NCBI GenBank assembly: GCA_913050035.1
Contig: CAJXAC010000011.1
Location: 1-47,559 of the forward strand
Reading direction: 5' to 3'
Origin: an uncultured Gammaproteobacteria bacterium
GTDB taxonomy: Bacteria; Pseudomonadota; Gammaproteobacteria; Pseudomonadales; Azotimanducaceae
Length of the DNA stretch: 47,559 bases
Shown here: piece by piece, positions 1-8,231 of the stretch
Position numbering within the stretch: the stretch's first letter is position 1
Layout of the letters: each line of letters starts with the position of its first letter
Made by a program: the position numbers and the translations under genes
Notes under the pieces: generated by a model
What the model was told of the DNA's origin: nothing
The model's input: only the letters and a program-made list of their open reading frames with translations
Database searches by the model: none

Positions 1-1171
1 CGCCTACCAGATTTTGTTCCGGGTCGATCCACGACAATGTGCAATAGGCCCCACCCCAATAGGCGGCGCCTTCGGACAGCGGTGTCGCCGCCGCGCCTCG
101 GTCTATTACTACCCCGTAACCGAGGCCAAAGCCCATGCCAGGTCCCGGTAACCATAGCGGCAGTTCACCTGTATGGTTTTCTAGCATCAAGCTCACAGTG
201 CTGGGTGCAAGAATACGCCGGCCATCAAGTTCGCCGCCATTTAGCATGGTTTGCTGAAAGCGCAAATAGTCGCGCACCGTAGATACCAGCCCGCCGGCAC
301 CGCTGAATAAATTTCTGGGCGCGGTAACCCAGCGGCTTTGCTCCGATCCTGGATCTTGCATCTGAATTTTTTTGTCTTTACCGGGGGTGTATTGGGTGGT
401 CAGACGCCCACCCTTGGTATCGTCCAGATAGAAATGTGTGTCGGTCATATCCAGCGGTGTGAATATACGCTGCTGTAAAAACTCATCCAGCGATTGACCG
501 GAGATAATTTCTACTAGATGGCCGACCACGTTAGTCGCCGCTGAATATTGCCACTCTTCGCCAGGATGATAGTTCAGCGGCAACGCCGCCAAGCGCCGGA
601 TTTGCTCAGCATTACTGGTGGGTCGAGGTGTGCTCATGGCTTGCCGATAAGCGGTGACGTTGCCGCTGTAGTTATTCGCCAACCCGGCGGTATGGGTGAG
701 CATGTCGCGGATCTGTATCGGGCGCTTAGGGGCCACCAACTTTCCGGTGCTACCACTGGCATCTGCCGTGGTACTGACCTTCGTAGCTGCAAATTCCGGG
801 ATAAATTTCGATACGGGGTCCCGCAATTGGAAATGGCCCTCTTCCCAAAGCATCATCAGAGCCACGGAAGCTATGGGTTTGGTCATCGAGGCGATGCGGA
901 AAATCGCGTCTTCACGCATGGGTTTGGCCGCGGCGACGTCCATATGGCCTTGTGCTTCGAAATGCACCACCTTGCCGTGGCGCATCACCGCAGTGATCAC
1001 TCCAGGCGTTAATTGCGCGTCAATGTAGCGCTGCATTGCCGGTGCGATCCTTGCTAAGCGCTCACCGGACATGCCTACGACGTCAGGTTGGTCGTAGGGC
1101 AACTCGGCTGCAACCGCATGGCTGCCGACCAGCAGCCCAGCCCACAACAGCACCGATTTAGTTATATGCAT
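1..1171 (-). CDS. Secreted serine hydrolase, EstB / class C beta-lactamase family (C-terminus cut by window edge)
   Basis: Reading from an ATG at 1171, 390 codons stay open to the window edge, so the C-terminus is missing. Residues 1-22 form a signal peptide ending AVAA. The three motifs of the family are visible: S95-M-T-K98 (nucleophile and general base), Y209-S (second motif) and W372-G-G (third motif, in the WGG form typical of EstB-like esterases rather than the KTG of true beta-lactamases). The MLTHTAGL segment at about 157-164 is also characteristic. The likely role is a periplasmic esterase or transesterase acting on small esters; the substrate cannot be read from the sequence. A beta-lactamase role is unlikely because KTG is absent. 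Confidence 0.9.
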   Translation of the reverse strand, partial: MHITKSVLLWAGLLVGSHAVAAELPYDQPDVVGMSGERLARIAPAMQRYIDAQLTPGVITAVMRHGKVVHFEAQGHMDVAAAKPMREDAIFRIASMTKPIASVALMMLWEEGHFQLRDPVSKFIPEFAATKVSTTADASGSTGKLVAPKRPIQIRDMLTHTAGLANNYSGNVTAYRQAMSTPRPTSNAEQIRRLAALPLNYHPGEEWQYSAATNVVGHLVEIISGQSLDEFLQQRIFTPLDMTDTHFYLDDTKGGRLTTQYTPGKDKKIQMQDPGSEQSRWVTAPRNLFSGAGGLVSTVRDYLRFQQTMLNGGELDGRRILAPSTVSLMLENHTGELPLWLPGPGMGFGLGYGVVIDRGAAATPLSEGAAYWGGAYCTLSWIDPEQNLVG

Positions 1172-1230
1172 GAGTACTACCTCGGCGTGTATAAGCGGTT
1201 GCGGGCCGCATTGTTGGCCTGATTAGCGGT

Positions 1231-1845
1231 CTATTGTTCTGCCGCGACCCGTTGCATTGCGGGGCGTTCGGCAAGCATTTCCATCAGCGTTTTAATTTTC
1301 GGGTAGTCAGCGAGGATGTCCTGATTGAACATTTTGGCCGCCGTGCCACTGATAAAGCCGAAAGAGTAGTAGGTATAGAGGTCTGCGAGGGTGAAACTGT
1401 CTCCCGCGGCATAAGGACCACAGACCATTAACTGATCTACAGCTTGCATGCCTCGGGCCAGGTCCGTCTCTGTGCTGGTCTTGGTTTCCTCGCTGACGCT
1501 ACCGCCGAAAAAAGCCTCGGCGATGCAGCGACGTGCGACTAATTCGGTATCCAATTTTATGTGGCAAACCAGTTCCATAACCTTGCCCGCTGCCAACGGG
1601 TCTGCGGGCAACATTGGGTTGCCGGGACTGAGTTTCTCAAGGTAGGTGGCAATGGCTAGGGACTCAGACATGAAGACTCCGTCCACCTCTATCGATGGCA
1701 TTTTACCCATGGGAGAGCGGGCGAGATTGTCTGGTTTTTGCGTTGGTGGTGCTTTAACTTCTTCAAATTCTAGGCCTTTCTCAATCAGTAAGGCTTTGGT
1801 TAGGCTGTAGTAATTGCTCATTTTGAGGCCGTAAAGTTTGATCAT
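1231..1845 (-). CDS. Glutathione S-transferase family protein
   Basis: A 204-aa cytoplasmic protein of normal GST length. Residues 2-77 make the thioredoxin-like N-terminal domain (IKLYGLKMSNYYSLTKALL), with the SESLAIATYLE segment that binds the gamma-glutamyl part of glutathione. Residues about 85-200 form the helical C-terminal domain ending in the AERPAMQRV motif. The start is supported by a strong GGGGGG-rich ribosome site just upstream. It probably conjugates glutathione to electrophiles or reduces peroxides, but the GST class is not assignable by eye. It stands alone, divergent from the sirtuin gene. Confidence 0.88.
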   Translation of the reverse strand: MIKLYGLKMSNYYSLTKALLIEKGLEFEEVKAPPTQKPDNLARSPMGKMPSIEVDGVFMSESLAIATYLEKLSPGNPMLPADPLAAGKVMELVCHIKLDTELVARRCIAEAFFGGSVSEETKTSTETDLARGMQAVDQLMVCGPYAAGDSFTLADLYTYYSFGFISGTAAKMFNQDILADYPKIKTLMEMLAERPAMQRVAAEQ

Positions 1846-1942
1846 AGTTCCCCCCTCGGTTTTTTTACTTTTGAATTATTGATGATTTTGCCGTGTTCCT
1901 AGAGTCTAGCGCATTGTTAATACAAAGGACTATGGGCCTGCA

Positions 1943-2773
1943 ATGACGCTCGCCAGCACAGTGACCGACCTGAAGCGCATCGCCGAGATGTTAGAGCAGC
2001 GTTCTGATGTGCTGGTGATCAGCGGTGCGGGTATGAGCACAGCCTCGGGCATCGCGGATTATCGCGATCACACGGGCGCCTGGAAGCGCCCGCAGCCGGT
2101 TCAACATCAAGCATTCGTTCAACATCTTCATTGGCGGCAGCGTTATTGGGCGCGAAGTCAGCTTGGCTATCCCGCATTTGCCCAAGCGCAACCTAATGAT
2201 GGTCATCGATCTCTGGTCACTCTAGAGCAGCGGGGCCAAATCTCCGGAATCATCACCCAGAATGTGGATCGGCTGCATCAGCTCGCTGGGCAGCAGCAGG
2301 TACTGGATTTGCACGGCCGCCTTGACCGAGTTCGATGTCTGGATTGTGGATGGCAGCAGGCTCGAGGCGACGTACAGGATTGGCTGCAACATCAAAACCC
2401 ATGGATTAATGCGGAGCGTTTTACTCCAGCACCCGATGGCGATGCTGATATTGAGGTGGACTTTAGCCGCGTGAAGGTTCCCGAGTGTCCCAAATGTGGA
2501 GGCACTCTGAAGCCGGACGTGGTGTTTTTTGGCGATACCGTGCCAAAAGCCGATGTAGAAACGGGGTATCGCTGGGTTGAGAAGGCCCAAGCAGTGCTGG
2601 TCGTGGGTACGTCCCTGATGGTCTACTCGAGTTTTCGCTTCGTGCGCAAGGCTTATGAGTTAGGGGTGCCGATTATGGCGATCAATCAGGGTAAGACTAG
2701 GGGTGATGATTTGTTCGCGGTTAAGGCGAATATCGATTGCGTTAGGGGCTTGGCAGAACTCGTAGACTTCTGA
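1943..2773 (+). CDS. NAD-dependent protein deacylase, class II sirtuin (Sir2/CobB-like)
   Basis: A 276-aa sirtuin that removes acyl groups from protein lysines using NAD+. The NAD motif GAGMSTASGIADYRD is at 28-42, TQNVD at 105-109, and the catalytic His is H124 in DLHGRL. A Cys4 zinc site is complete: C132, C135, C182, C185. The RYWARS segment at about 67-72 and the KPDVVFFGD segment match class II (SIRT4-like) sirtuins rather than E. coli CobB. It is followed after 11 bases by a small secreted protein on the same strand, so the two may be co-transcribed. The ATG at 1943 overlaps the stop of a 4-codon leader (1932-1946), probably by chance. Confidence 0.92.
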   Translation: MTLASTVTDLKRIAEMLEQRSDVLVISGAGMSTASGIADYRDHTGAWKRPQPVQHQAFVQHLHWRQRYWARSQLGYPAFAQAQPNDGHRSLVTLEQRGQISGIITQNVDRLHQLAGQQQVLDLHGRLDRVRCLDCGWQQARGDVQDWLQHQNPWINAERFTPAPDGDADIEVDFSRVKVPECPKCGGTLKPDVVFFGDTVPKADVETGYRWVEKAQAVLVVGTSLMVYSSFRFVRKAYELGVPIMAINQGKTRGDDLFAVKANIDCVRGLAELVDF

Positions 2774-2784
2774 ATAATGAGCAA

Positions 2785-3321
2785 ATGAAAAATTTACTAG
2801 TGATTATAACCGTTGGGATTATGTCGTTTGGCACAGCGCATGCGGACGATAAGGCTGAAGAGGCCGACGCAGATCCGAGTGTAAAAGAGATCCTAGAGCG
2901 CGACGCATCTCAAGCTGATTACGTTAATGAGGTTAGCTGTTTGAGTGCGCGGCGGATGCGTGACACACAGGTGCTCGATTCTAGGCATGTCGCGTTTAAG
3001 ATGGGTCGGGATGAATACTATCTTGTGCAATTTAAGAAGCGGTGTTTTGGTCTGCGCGCCAACCGCCCGGTGCGACTGAATATGCGTAACAGTCGTTTGT
3101 GCAAGTTCGATTCGCTACAAGGCATTGATACAGACTCTTTCGCGGGCATGCGCGAGGGCATGAAGTGCTCCATTCCTGGCTTTACCCAAGTGACCAAGGC
3201 GCAGGTTGAGCAACTTAAAATCACCCTAAAAGATGAGCGTCGGCGCGCTCGCGATTTGGCAAAAGAGGAGCGCCGCAAGGCGCGCGAAGAGCGGCGCGCC
3301 GAGCGTCGGGTGGATTCTTAA
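2785..3321 (+). CDS. Small secreted protein resembling the DUF6491 family
   Basis: A 178-aa protein with a signal peptide (residues 1-20, cleavage after AHA). The mature part holds four cysteines (52, 87, 106, 128), consistent with two disulfides in the periplasm. The segment around 52-90 (C-L-S-A-R-R-M-R-D-T then VLDSRHVAFKM and a later C-F-G-L) resembles the DUF6491 group of uncharacterised proteobacterial proteins; this is recall, not a search. Residues 145-176 are a very basic/acidic helical tail rich in R, E and K, likely a single charged helix. Function unknown. It follows the sirtuin with an 11-base gap. Confidence 0.75.
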   Translation: MKNLLVIITVGIMSFGTAHADDKAEEADADPSVKEILERDASQADYVNEVSCLSARRMRDTQVLDSRHVAFKMGRDEYYLVQFKKRCFGLRANRPVRLNMRNSRLCKFDSLQGIDTDSFAGMREGMKCSIPGFTQVTKAQVEQLKITLKDERRRARDLAKEERRKAREERRAERRVDS

Positions 3322-3326
3322 GCGGC

Positions 3327-4349
3327 TTAGCGATCCAGCATTAGATCTGCGAGGGTTTGTAACTCGCCAACACTGCGCGCAGATACATTCAGCGATGTAA
3401 CCGGGGTCTCATCCCAAACTTGGAGCCTTTCGCGGATTTTTTCAACCGGGCCGACCAGGGATATTTCGTCCGCTAGGGCGCTGGGAACGGCTTCTGCCGC
3501 TTCCTGCTTTTTGCCGGCCAGATACAGTTCCTGGATTTTTTCAGCATCAGCTTCAAAGCCCATGCGACTAACCAGTTCTTTGTGGAAGTTGCGATCCTTG
3601 GCGCCCATGCCGCCAACGTAGAGCGCCAACATGTGTTTGATCGGAATAAGCCCCTGTTCGACATCGTCAGTGATGTTCACGACTACGCCTTGAGTAACCT
3701 CGAAGTCAGCCTTGGCATTAGATAAAGAGGCTGAGTACACGTCTTGGCGGAACGGTGAGTAGTACAGGGGTAGCCAACCATCCGCAATTTCGGCGGCGAG
3801 GGCGACGTTTTTAGGTCCCTCCGCTCCCATCATAATCGGCAGATCCGCGCGCAGTGGATGCGTGATGGGTTTAAGCGGCTTACCCAAACCCCATGAGCCC
3901 TCGCCGGTATAAGGCAGCGGATAATGCTCACCATCGTTAGCGACGGGCTCTTCACGTGCCAAGACCTGCCTAATGATTGATATGTATTCTCGGGTGCGGG
4001 CTAACGGTTTAGAAAAAGGTGCGCCGTACCAGCCCTCGACAACCTGAGGACCTGAAACACCCAAGCCTAAAATCATGCGGCCATTGGAGAGATGGTCCAT
4101 AGTCAGTGCAGCCATGGCCATAGCAGTCGGTGTGCGGGCGGAAATCTGACAAATTCCCGTGCCTAGGCGAATACGTTCTGTTTGTGCGCCAATCCACGCT
4201 AATGGTGTCAGCGCGTCGCTACCATAGGCTTCGGCTGTCCATACCGAGTCGTATCCCAGCTGTTCAGCCTGCTGTGCCATTTGCACGTGTTGTGTAGGCG
4301 GGTTCGAAGCCCAGTAGCCTAACGAAAGCCCTAGTTTCATGTCAGGCAT
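3327..4349 (-). CDS. Luciferase-like (LLM class) flavin/F420 oxidoreductase
   Basis: A 340-aa TIM-barrel protein of the bacterial luciferase superfamily. Typical features are the N-terminal KLGLSLGYW strand, VWTAEAYGSDALTPLAWIGAQTERIRLGTGI, the NGRMILGLGVSG segment, and PIMMGAEGPKNVALAAEIADGWLP near residue 190. The start at 4349 has a GGGAG ribosome site 7 bases upstream. The sequence is of the type often annotated F420-dependent (mycobacterial Rv3520c-like), but whether F420 or FMN is used cannot be decided here. It converges on the small secreted protein with a 5-base gap. The gene upstream on the same strand is a GPH symporter, with a 27-base gap, so a shared transcript is likely. Confidence 0.88.
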   Translation of the reverse strand: MPDMKLGLSLGYWASNPPTQHVQMAQQAEQLGYDSVWTAEAYGSDALTPLAWIGAQTERIRLGTGICQISARTPTAMAMAALTMDHLSNGRMILGLGVSGPQVVEGWYGAPFSKPLARTREYISIIRQVLAREEPVANDGEHYPLPYTGEGSWGLGKPLKPITHPLRADLPIMMGAEGPKNVALAAEIADGWLPLYYSPFRQDVYSASLSNAKADFEVTQGVVVNITDDVEQGLIPIKHMLALYVGGMGAKDRNFHKELVSRMGFEADAEKIQELYLAGKKQEAAEAVPSALADEISLVGPVEKIRERLQVWDETPVTSLNVSARSVGELQTLADLMLDR

Positions 4350-4376
4350 TGGTAATCTCCCAAATTTTTTTCATGC

Positions 4377-5846
4377 TCAATTATTCGCTGTGCCTAAATC
4401 TGTGCTGGAGTCAGGCCTGCCCGCATTGCGCTCTTCTAAAATTCGTAGGTTTTCCTCGTGGGCCTGCCGATCGATGCGATAAAGAGATATGCAGGCTATA
4501 CCGGCGAAGCATAGCAAGCAGTACGCGGGTAAAAAAAGTATCGCAAAGTGCAGCCGGTGTGCGTCGGTAAAATCTGCAACATTGGTGATGGTGTCGAAGC
4601 CAACTAAGGAGACAATTACCCCCGCACCGATTATTCCGGAGGCCGAGACGAATTTTCCAGCGAAACTTCGAGCGGCGAAAAATAAACCTTCCGATCGGCG
4701 GTTGGTTTGTTTTTCACTGTCCTCAACAATATCAGCCATCATTGAGTCCAACATTACTGCGGACATAATGCCCACCGTAACCTCTATAAAGATGAACACT
4801 GTGTAAATAGCTATAGATGCCGTGCTGCCAAGAGCCGGCCAGAAGCCCTGCAGAACGCAAATGTAGGGTATTGGATAAAGCACGACTCGCACTAACTGCA
4901 TTGAGATAGCAGTGGCCTTTTTGCCAAACCGAAAACCAAATCGGGGCGCAAGCAAATAGGCAGCCAGCGGTGCTACTAGAATAGCGAGACCAGTAATCGC
5001 TATTTCCGGACCGGTAAATTCAAAGAAGAATCGAACGTTATAAAGATATAGCGCGGTGCCCAAGCCCAAGGCGGCTGCAACGAATAATGAATAGAGGAAT
5101 AACGCGGCGAAATTGCGATTTTTCAGCGACTCTATAATCTGCCGAAATTCGCGACCGATTTGGCTGATTTTGAAATTCTCGTTCGGCGGCGCCATCCGCG
5201 CGGCTACGCGTTGTGTCCCAAGAGCAGAAGCGATGATTGCCAGGGCAATGATAACTGCGCCCACGGTCCCATAGATTATATAGCCAGTGGCGGCGGCGAA
5301 CCCAAAGCCACCAACCCAAAAATTCATGTTTATCGTGTGCAGACCGTTGCCGCCGGTCCAGCCAAAGAAGTGGCGTAGTGCTAGCCATCGGTTGCGTTGA
5401 TCGTAGTTCTTTTCAAGGTCCGGTAGCAGCGCTGTAGACGGGACTTCAAACAGTGTGGTGCCGGTTCTAATGAGTAGCGATAAGATGAGTACATATAGGA
5501 ACGCGTCTTCGCCACGCGCTTCAGTCAAAGGATTAAACAGCGCATAAAAACTGGCCGGTAAGATCAATAGCGAGGCATACATAAACGGATGCCGCCGCCC
5601 AAGTCGATGGGTTGTTTTATCAGACCAGTGGCCAAGGAGTGGATCGGTCAACCCGTCCCAAATAATAGCGATTGCTAACGCCGCACTCGCAAGATAGCCC
5701 GGTACGCCGAGAAACTGGTTTGCAAAAGTGAGAAGAATGTAGGAAAAGGCATTATCTTTAATGCCATAGGCCATTGAAGCGGATCCATAGAACCAAAATT
5801 CCGGCCGTTTTCGTAACGGTACACTAGAACTCGCATCTTCAGCCAT
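4377..5846 (-). CDS. GPH-family (MFS_2) cation symporter
   Basis: A 489-aa integral inner-membrane protein with about 12 hydrophobic helices. It has the hallmarks of the glycoside-pentoside-hexuronide:cation symporter family: an early DPLLGHWSDKT motif after helix 2 (near residue 70) followed by RLGRRHPF. The start at 5846 has a GGGGG ribosome site. The transported solute is unknown; in bacteria with similar lipid-degrading content, paralogues sit beside catabolic genes, so a non-sugar solute is possible. It is probably co-transcribed with the luciferase-like oxidoreductase downstream. The 230-base upstream region carries an inverted repeat that could be its operator. Confidence 0.88.
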   Translation of the reverse strand: MAEDASSSVPLRKRPEFWFYGSASMAYGIKDNAFSYILLTFANQFLGVPGYLASAALAIAIIWDGLTDPLLGHWSDKTTHRLGRRHPFMYASLLILPASFYALFNPLTEARGEDAFLYVLILSLLIRTGTTLFEVPSTALLPDLEKNYDQRNRWLALRHFFGWTGGNGLHTINMNFWVGGFGFAAATGYIIYGTVGAVIIALAIIASALGTQRVAARMAPPNENFKISQIGREFRQIIESLKNRNFAALFLYSLFVAAALGLGTALYLYNVRFFFEFTGPEIAITGLAILVAPLAAYLLAPRFGFRFGKKATAISMQLVRVVLYPIPYICVLQGFWPALGSTASIAIYTVFIFIEVTVGIMSAVMLDSMMADIVEDSEKQTNRRSEGLFFAARSFAGKFVSASGIIGAGVIVSLVGFDTITNVADFTDAHRLHFAILFLPAYCLLCFAGIACISLYRIDRQAHEENLRILEERNAGRPDSSTDLGTANN

Positions 5847-5893
5847 ATCTGCCCCCTTGATACTGCCTCAAAATCCACCGAGCTTTCTCAGCG

Positions 5894-5926
5894 CTTATGC
5901 CATCTAAATGTACACACAGGCATAAG
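5894..5926. promoter_or_regulatory. Inverted repeat, candidate operator upstream of the symporter
   Basis: Perfect 8-bp arms CTTATGCC (5894-5901) and GGCATAAG (5919-5926) with a 17-base spacer. The centre-to-centre distance of 25 bases exceeds two helical turns. It lies 48 bases upstream of the symporter start, where an operator would be expected. No known regulator can be assigned. Confidence 0.35.
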
Positions 5927-5974
5927 TAATTCCCAGAAAAAAGGGCAAAAATAAACAACGGTCTTGCCGTATTG

Positions 5975-6003
5975 TTGAGCGAGAATCGGGGCTAAGCTAT
6001 AGT
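5975..6003 (+). promoter_or_regulatory. Sigma70-like promoter for the MerR-TPR gene
   Basis: A TTGAGC -35 element (5975-5980), exactly 17 bases of spacer and a TATAGT -10 element (5998-6003). The transcript would begin near 6010, leaving a leader of about 70 bases before the ATG at 6079. Confidence 0.45.
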
Positions 6004-6078
6004 CTTGTAAAGAGGCTATTAGTAACTATGGTCGCAGTCGGGTCGTCCCAAATGCAGCGTCAACATGGTTGAGTATTC

Positions 6079-6906
6079 ATGAGCGGTTACAGCACGCAAC
6101 AGGTCGCCGAGTTGATCGGCATGAAACCCGCCCGGGTGCGACACTATGTGCGGCGTCGTTTATTGCAGCCTGCGCGAAGCACGCGGGGCCATTATCGGTT
6201 CTCCTTCCAAGATGTCGTATTATTGCGTACCGCCAAAGGTATGACAGACGCATCCATCTCTGTGCGGCAGACCAACCGTGCCTTAGAAAAGCTGCAAACA
6301 GAGCTTAAAAGTATTTCGTCGCTTAGTGCGGTGCGCATCTATGCCCACGGTAATGCAGTTGTTGTGCGCGAGGATGACCAGGTCTGGGAAGTCGAAAGTG
6401 GTCAAATGGCCATAGATTTCGATATTCAATCTCTTAGTGTGGATGTGGCGCAAATCGCCCGCGAGAATGTTAGCGGTGGTAAGCCGCCAGAAGAGTTAAA
6501 TTCGGACGAGTGGTACAACATCGGCTTGGACTTGGAGGAAATCGATCCGAGCCAGGCGCCCGATGCCTATCGACAGGCAGTCCGCCTAGATCCTGAAAAC
6601 GCCGATGCTCACGTCAACCTAGGGCGCCTCTATCAACTGGAGGGGGAGTTACGGTTGGCGCGTCATCATTACCAATGTGCTCTAACTGCGCGCAGCGACC
6701 ATGAGTTGGCCAACTATAATTTGGGCACAATATTTGATGAGCTGGACGACCGTGACAGCGCCGCTGATTTCTACCAGCGTGCGCCGTCGGTGCCGGACGC
6801 TCACTATAATTTGGCGCGTATTCGCGAGTTAGAAGGTGACGAATTGAACGCAAAACGCCATCTGCGCCACTATCAGCGACTTGTGCAGCTCGAAGACCTG
6901 GAGTAA
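6079..6906 (+). CDS. MerR-type DNA-binding domain fused to TPR repeats
   Basis: A 275-aa protein. Residues 1-70 look like a MerR winged-helix domain (YSTQQVAELIGMKPARVRHYVRRR, then GHYRFSFQDVVLLRTAKGM), but the usual MerR dimerisation helix and effector domain are absent. After a beta-rich linker (about 75-130), residues 140-265 carry tetratricopeptide repeats (AYRQAVRLDPENADAHVNLGRLY, then RHHYQCALTARSDHELANYNLGTIFDEL, then DAHYNLARIRELEGDELNAKRHL). TPRs normally bind proteins, so this may recruit a partner to DNA. It converges with fur (23-base gap). The start is chosen as the first ATG ahead of the winged helix. The target is unknown. Confidence 0.82.
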   Translation: MSGYSTQQVAELIGMKPARVRHYVRRRLLQPARSTRGHYRFSFQDVVLLRTAKGMTDASISVRQTNRALEKLQTELKSISSLSAVRIYAHGNAVVVREDDQVWEVESGQMAIDFDIQSLSVDVAQIARENVSGGKPPEELNSDEWYNIGLDLEEIDPSQAPDAYRQAVRLDPENADAHVNLGRLYQLEGELRLARHHYQCALTARSDHELANYNLGTIFDELDDRDSAADFYQRAPSVPDAHYNLARIRELEGDELNAKRHLRHYQRLVQLEDLE

Positions 6907-6929
6907 CTAACCACAGTCAATTGTCGGCG

Positions 6930-7334
6930 CTATTCCTCTCGCTTGCGCACGTATAACACCAACTCGTGATGTACGAGATCAAAGCCGTGTTCTGCTGCAA
7001 TGTGGTGTTGTAGCTTTTCGATCTCATCACTTACGAACTCAATGACATGGCCGCTGTCTACGTCAACCATGTGATCATGGTGGATTTCATCCGCTAGTTC
7101 GTAGACTGCGTGGCCGTCGTCAAAATTGTGGCGGCTGACAATCCCGGCTGATTCAAATTGCGTGAGTACGCGATAAACCGTGGCCAGACCGACGGTATCA
7201 TCAGAGTTTATCAGCTGTTTGTAGACATCCTCCGCGCTCATGTGTCGAGGCTCGGCGCGCTCTAAAACTTCCAAAACTTTGAGCCTTGGTAAAGTCACTT
7301 TGAGGCCCGCTTTTTTTAGGTCCGATCCGATCAC
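6930..7334 (-). CDS. fur: Ferric uptake regulator Fur (start revised to GTG)
   Basis: A 134-aa Fur protein, the Fe(II)-responsive repressor of iron uptake. The winged helix begins SDLKKAGLKVTLPRLKVLEVLE, with GLATVYRVLTQFESAGIVSRHNF as recognition helix and wing. Metal-site residues HHDHMVDVDSGHVIEF and the C-terminal HHELVLYVRKREE follow. I place the start at a GTG (7334) because AGGA lies 8 bases upstream and because the product then begins IGSDLKKAG, like Pseudomonas Fur (M-VENSELRKAG). An ATG nine codons earlier (7361) is an alternative. With the GTG start the protein has no cysteine at all, so it cannot use the Cys4 zinc site of E. coli Fur. Confidence 0.93.
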   Translation of the reverse strand: MIGSDLKKAGLKVTLPRLKVLEVLERAEPRHMSAEDVYKQLINSDDTVGLATVYRVLTQFESAGIVSRHNFDDGHAVYELADEIHHDHMVDVDSGHVIEFVSDEIEKLQHHIAAEHGFDLVHHELVLYVRKREE

Positions 7335-7459
7335 CGTTTGTATCCTGCAATATGGTTCCAACGTTAATAATACGCAGATTTCGACAATAAAGGGCTGATT
7401 TCTAGGCCCTGAATATGCTCAAATTTGCATCAGCAGACAGAGCACAGGGAGGATTAGGC

Positions 7460-8179
7460 ATGATTGAAGAACATATAGATATTCAGACCAAAGACGGGGC
7501 TATGAACACGTTCATAACCCGGCCAGATCAGGGTGGCCCGTTTCCCTTAATCGTTTTTTTGATGGACGCACCTGGCAAGCGTGAGGAATTACACGATATG
7601 GCCCGGCGTATTGCCACCGTGGGCTACTACGTGATGCTACCTAACCTATACTACCGTCAGGTGCGGGAATTTGTGGTGGGTCCAGATACTCGGGAAGTGA
7701 TGTTCGGCTACATGAATTCCCTGAGTAACGATATGGTTTGCGAGGACGTGGGGACGTTGTTGGAGCACGCGGCCCAAGAATCTGACGCCAAAGATGGCCC
7801 TGTCGGGACGTTAGGATATTGTATGAGCGGCCCTTTCTCTTTTGCCGCAGCAGCGGCCTATCCAGACCGAATTAAAGCCGCGGCTTCTCTCTATGGCGTA
7901 CGGTTGTGTATAGATAAGCCCAGTTCGCCACATCTACGTGCGGCTCAAGTGCAGGGTGAGCTTTACTTTGCCTGTGCCGAAACCGATGACTGGGCGCCAC
8001 CGGAAATGATTGCAGAGCTGGATCGTCATCTTGCCGAAGCAGGCGTGGGTTACACCATCGAATGGTATCCGGGCACACACCACGGTTTCGCTTTTCCAGG
8101 TCGCGGCGAGATATACGATAAAGCCGCTGCGGAAAAACATTGGTCGCGACTATTTGCGTTATTTGCGCGGAATTTATAA
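7460..8179 (+). CDS. Dienelactone hydrolase family protein
   Basis: A 239-aa cytoplasmic alpha/beta hydrolase. The nucleophile is the Cys in GYCMSGPFSF, the form seen in dienelactone hydrolases (GYCxGG), with an Asp in the AETDDW segment and His in HHGFAFPGRG completing the triad. The start at 7460 is preferred over an ATG 15 codons upstream because GGGAGG sits about 8 bases before it. It probably opens a lactone or cleaves a small ester in ring or side-chain catabolism; the substrate is unknown. It is divergent from fur and converges on the cysteine synthase gene. Confidence 0.88.
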   Translation: MIEEHIDIQTKDGAMNTFITRPDQGGPFPLIVFLMDAPGKREELHDMARRIATVGYYVMLPNLYYRQVREFVVGPDTREVMFGYMNSLSNDMVCEDVGTLLEHAAQESDAKDGPVGTLGYCMSGPFSFAAAAAYPDRIKAAASLYGVRLCIDKPSSPHLRAAQVQGELYFACAETDDWAPPEMIAELDRHLAEAGVGYTIEWYPGTHHGFAFPGRGEIYDKAAAEKHWSRLFALFARNL

Positions 8180-8231
8180 CTGCCGAGCAAATAGCTAGCG
8201 TTTAAGGGTTAGCCGGGGATCCGCTTAGCTT

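Larger units (their letters stand above)
5847..6078. other. Divergent intergenic region between the symporter and the MerR-TPR gene
   Basis: A gene-free stretch of 232 bases between two divergent genes. It contains an 8-bp perfect inverted repeat (5894-5926) nearer the symporter and a sigma70-like promoter (5975-6003) pointing to the MerR-TPR gene. No open frame of plausible quality was seen. Confidence 0.6.

Noticed and set aside
1932-1946. A 4-codon leader overlapping the sirtuin ATG
   Set aside because: GGA is only two bases from its ATG, too close to serve as a ribosome site, and such overlaps are common by chance.
8180-8231. An imperfect GCTAGC/GTTAGC hairpin between convergent dienelactone hydrolase and cysteine synthase genes
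   Set aside because: Contains a mismatch and has no T tract, so a terminator cannot be supported.
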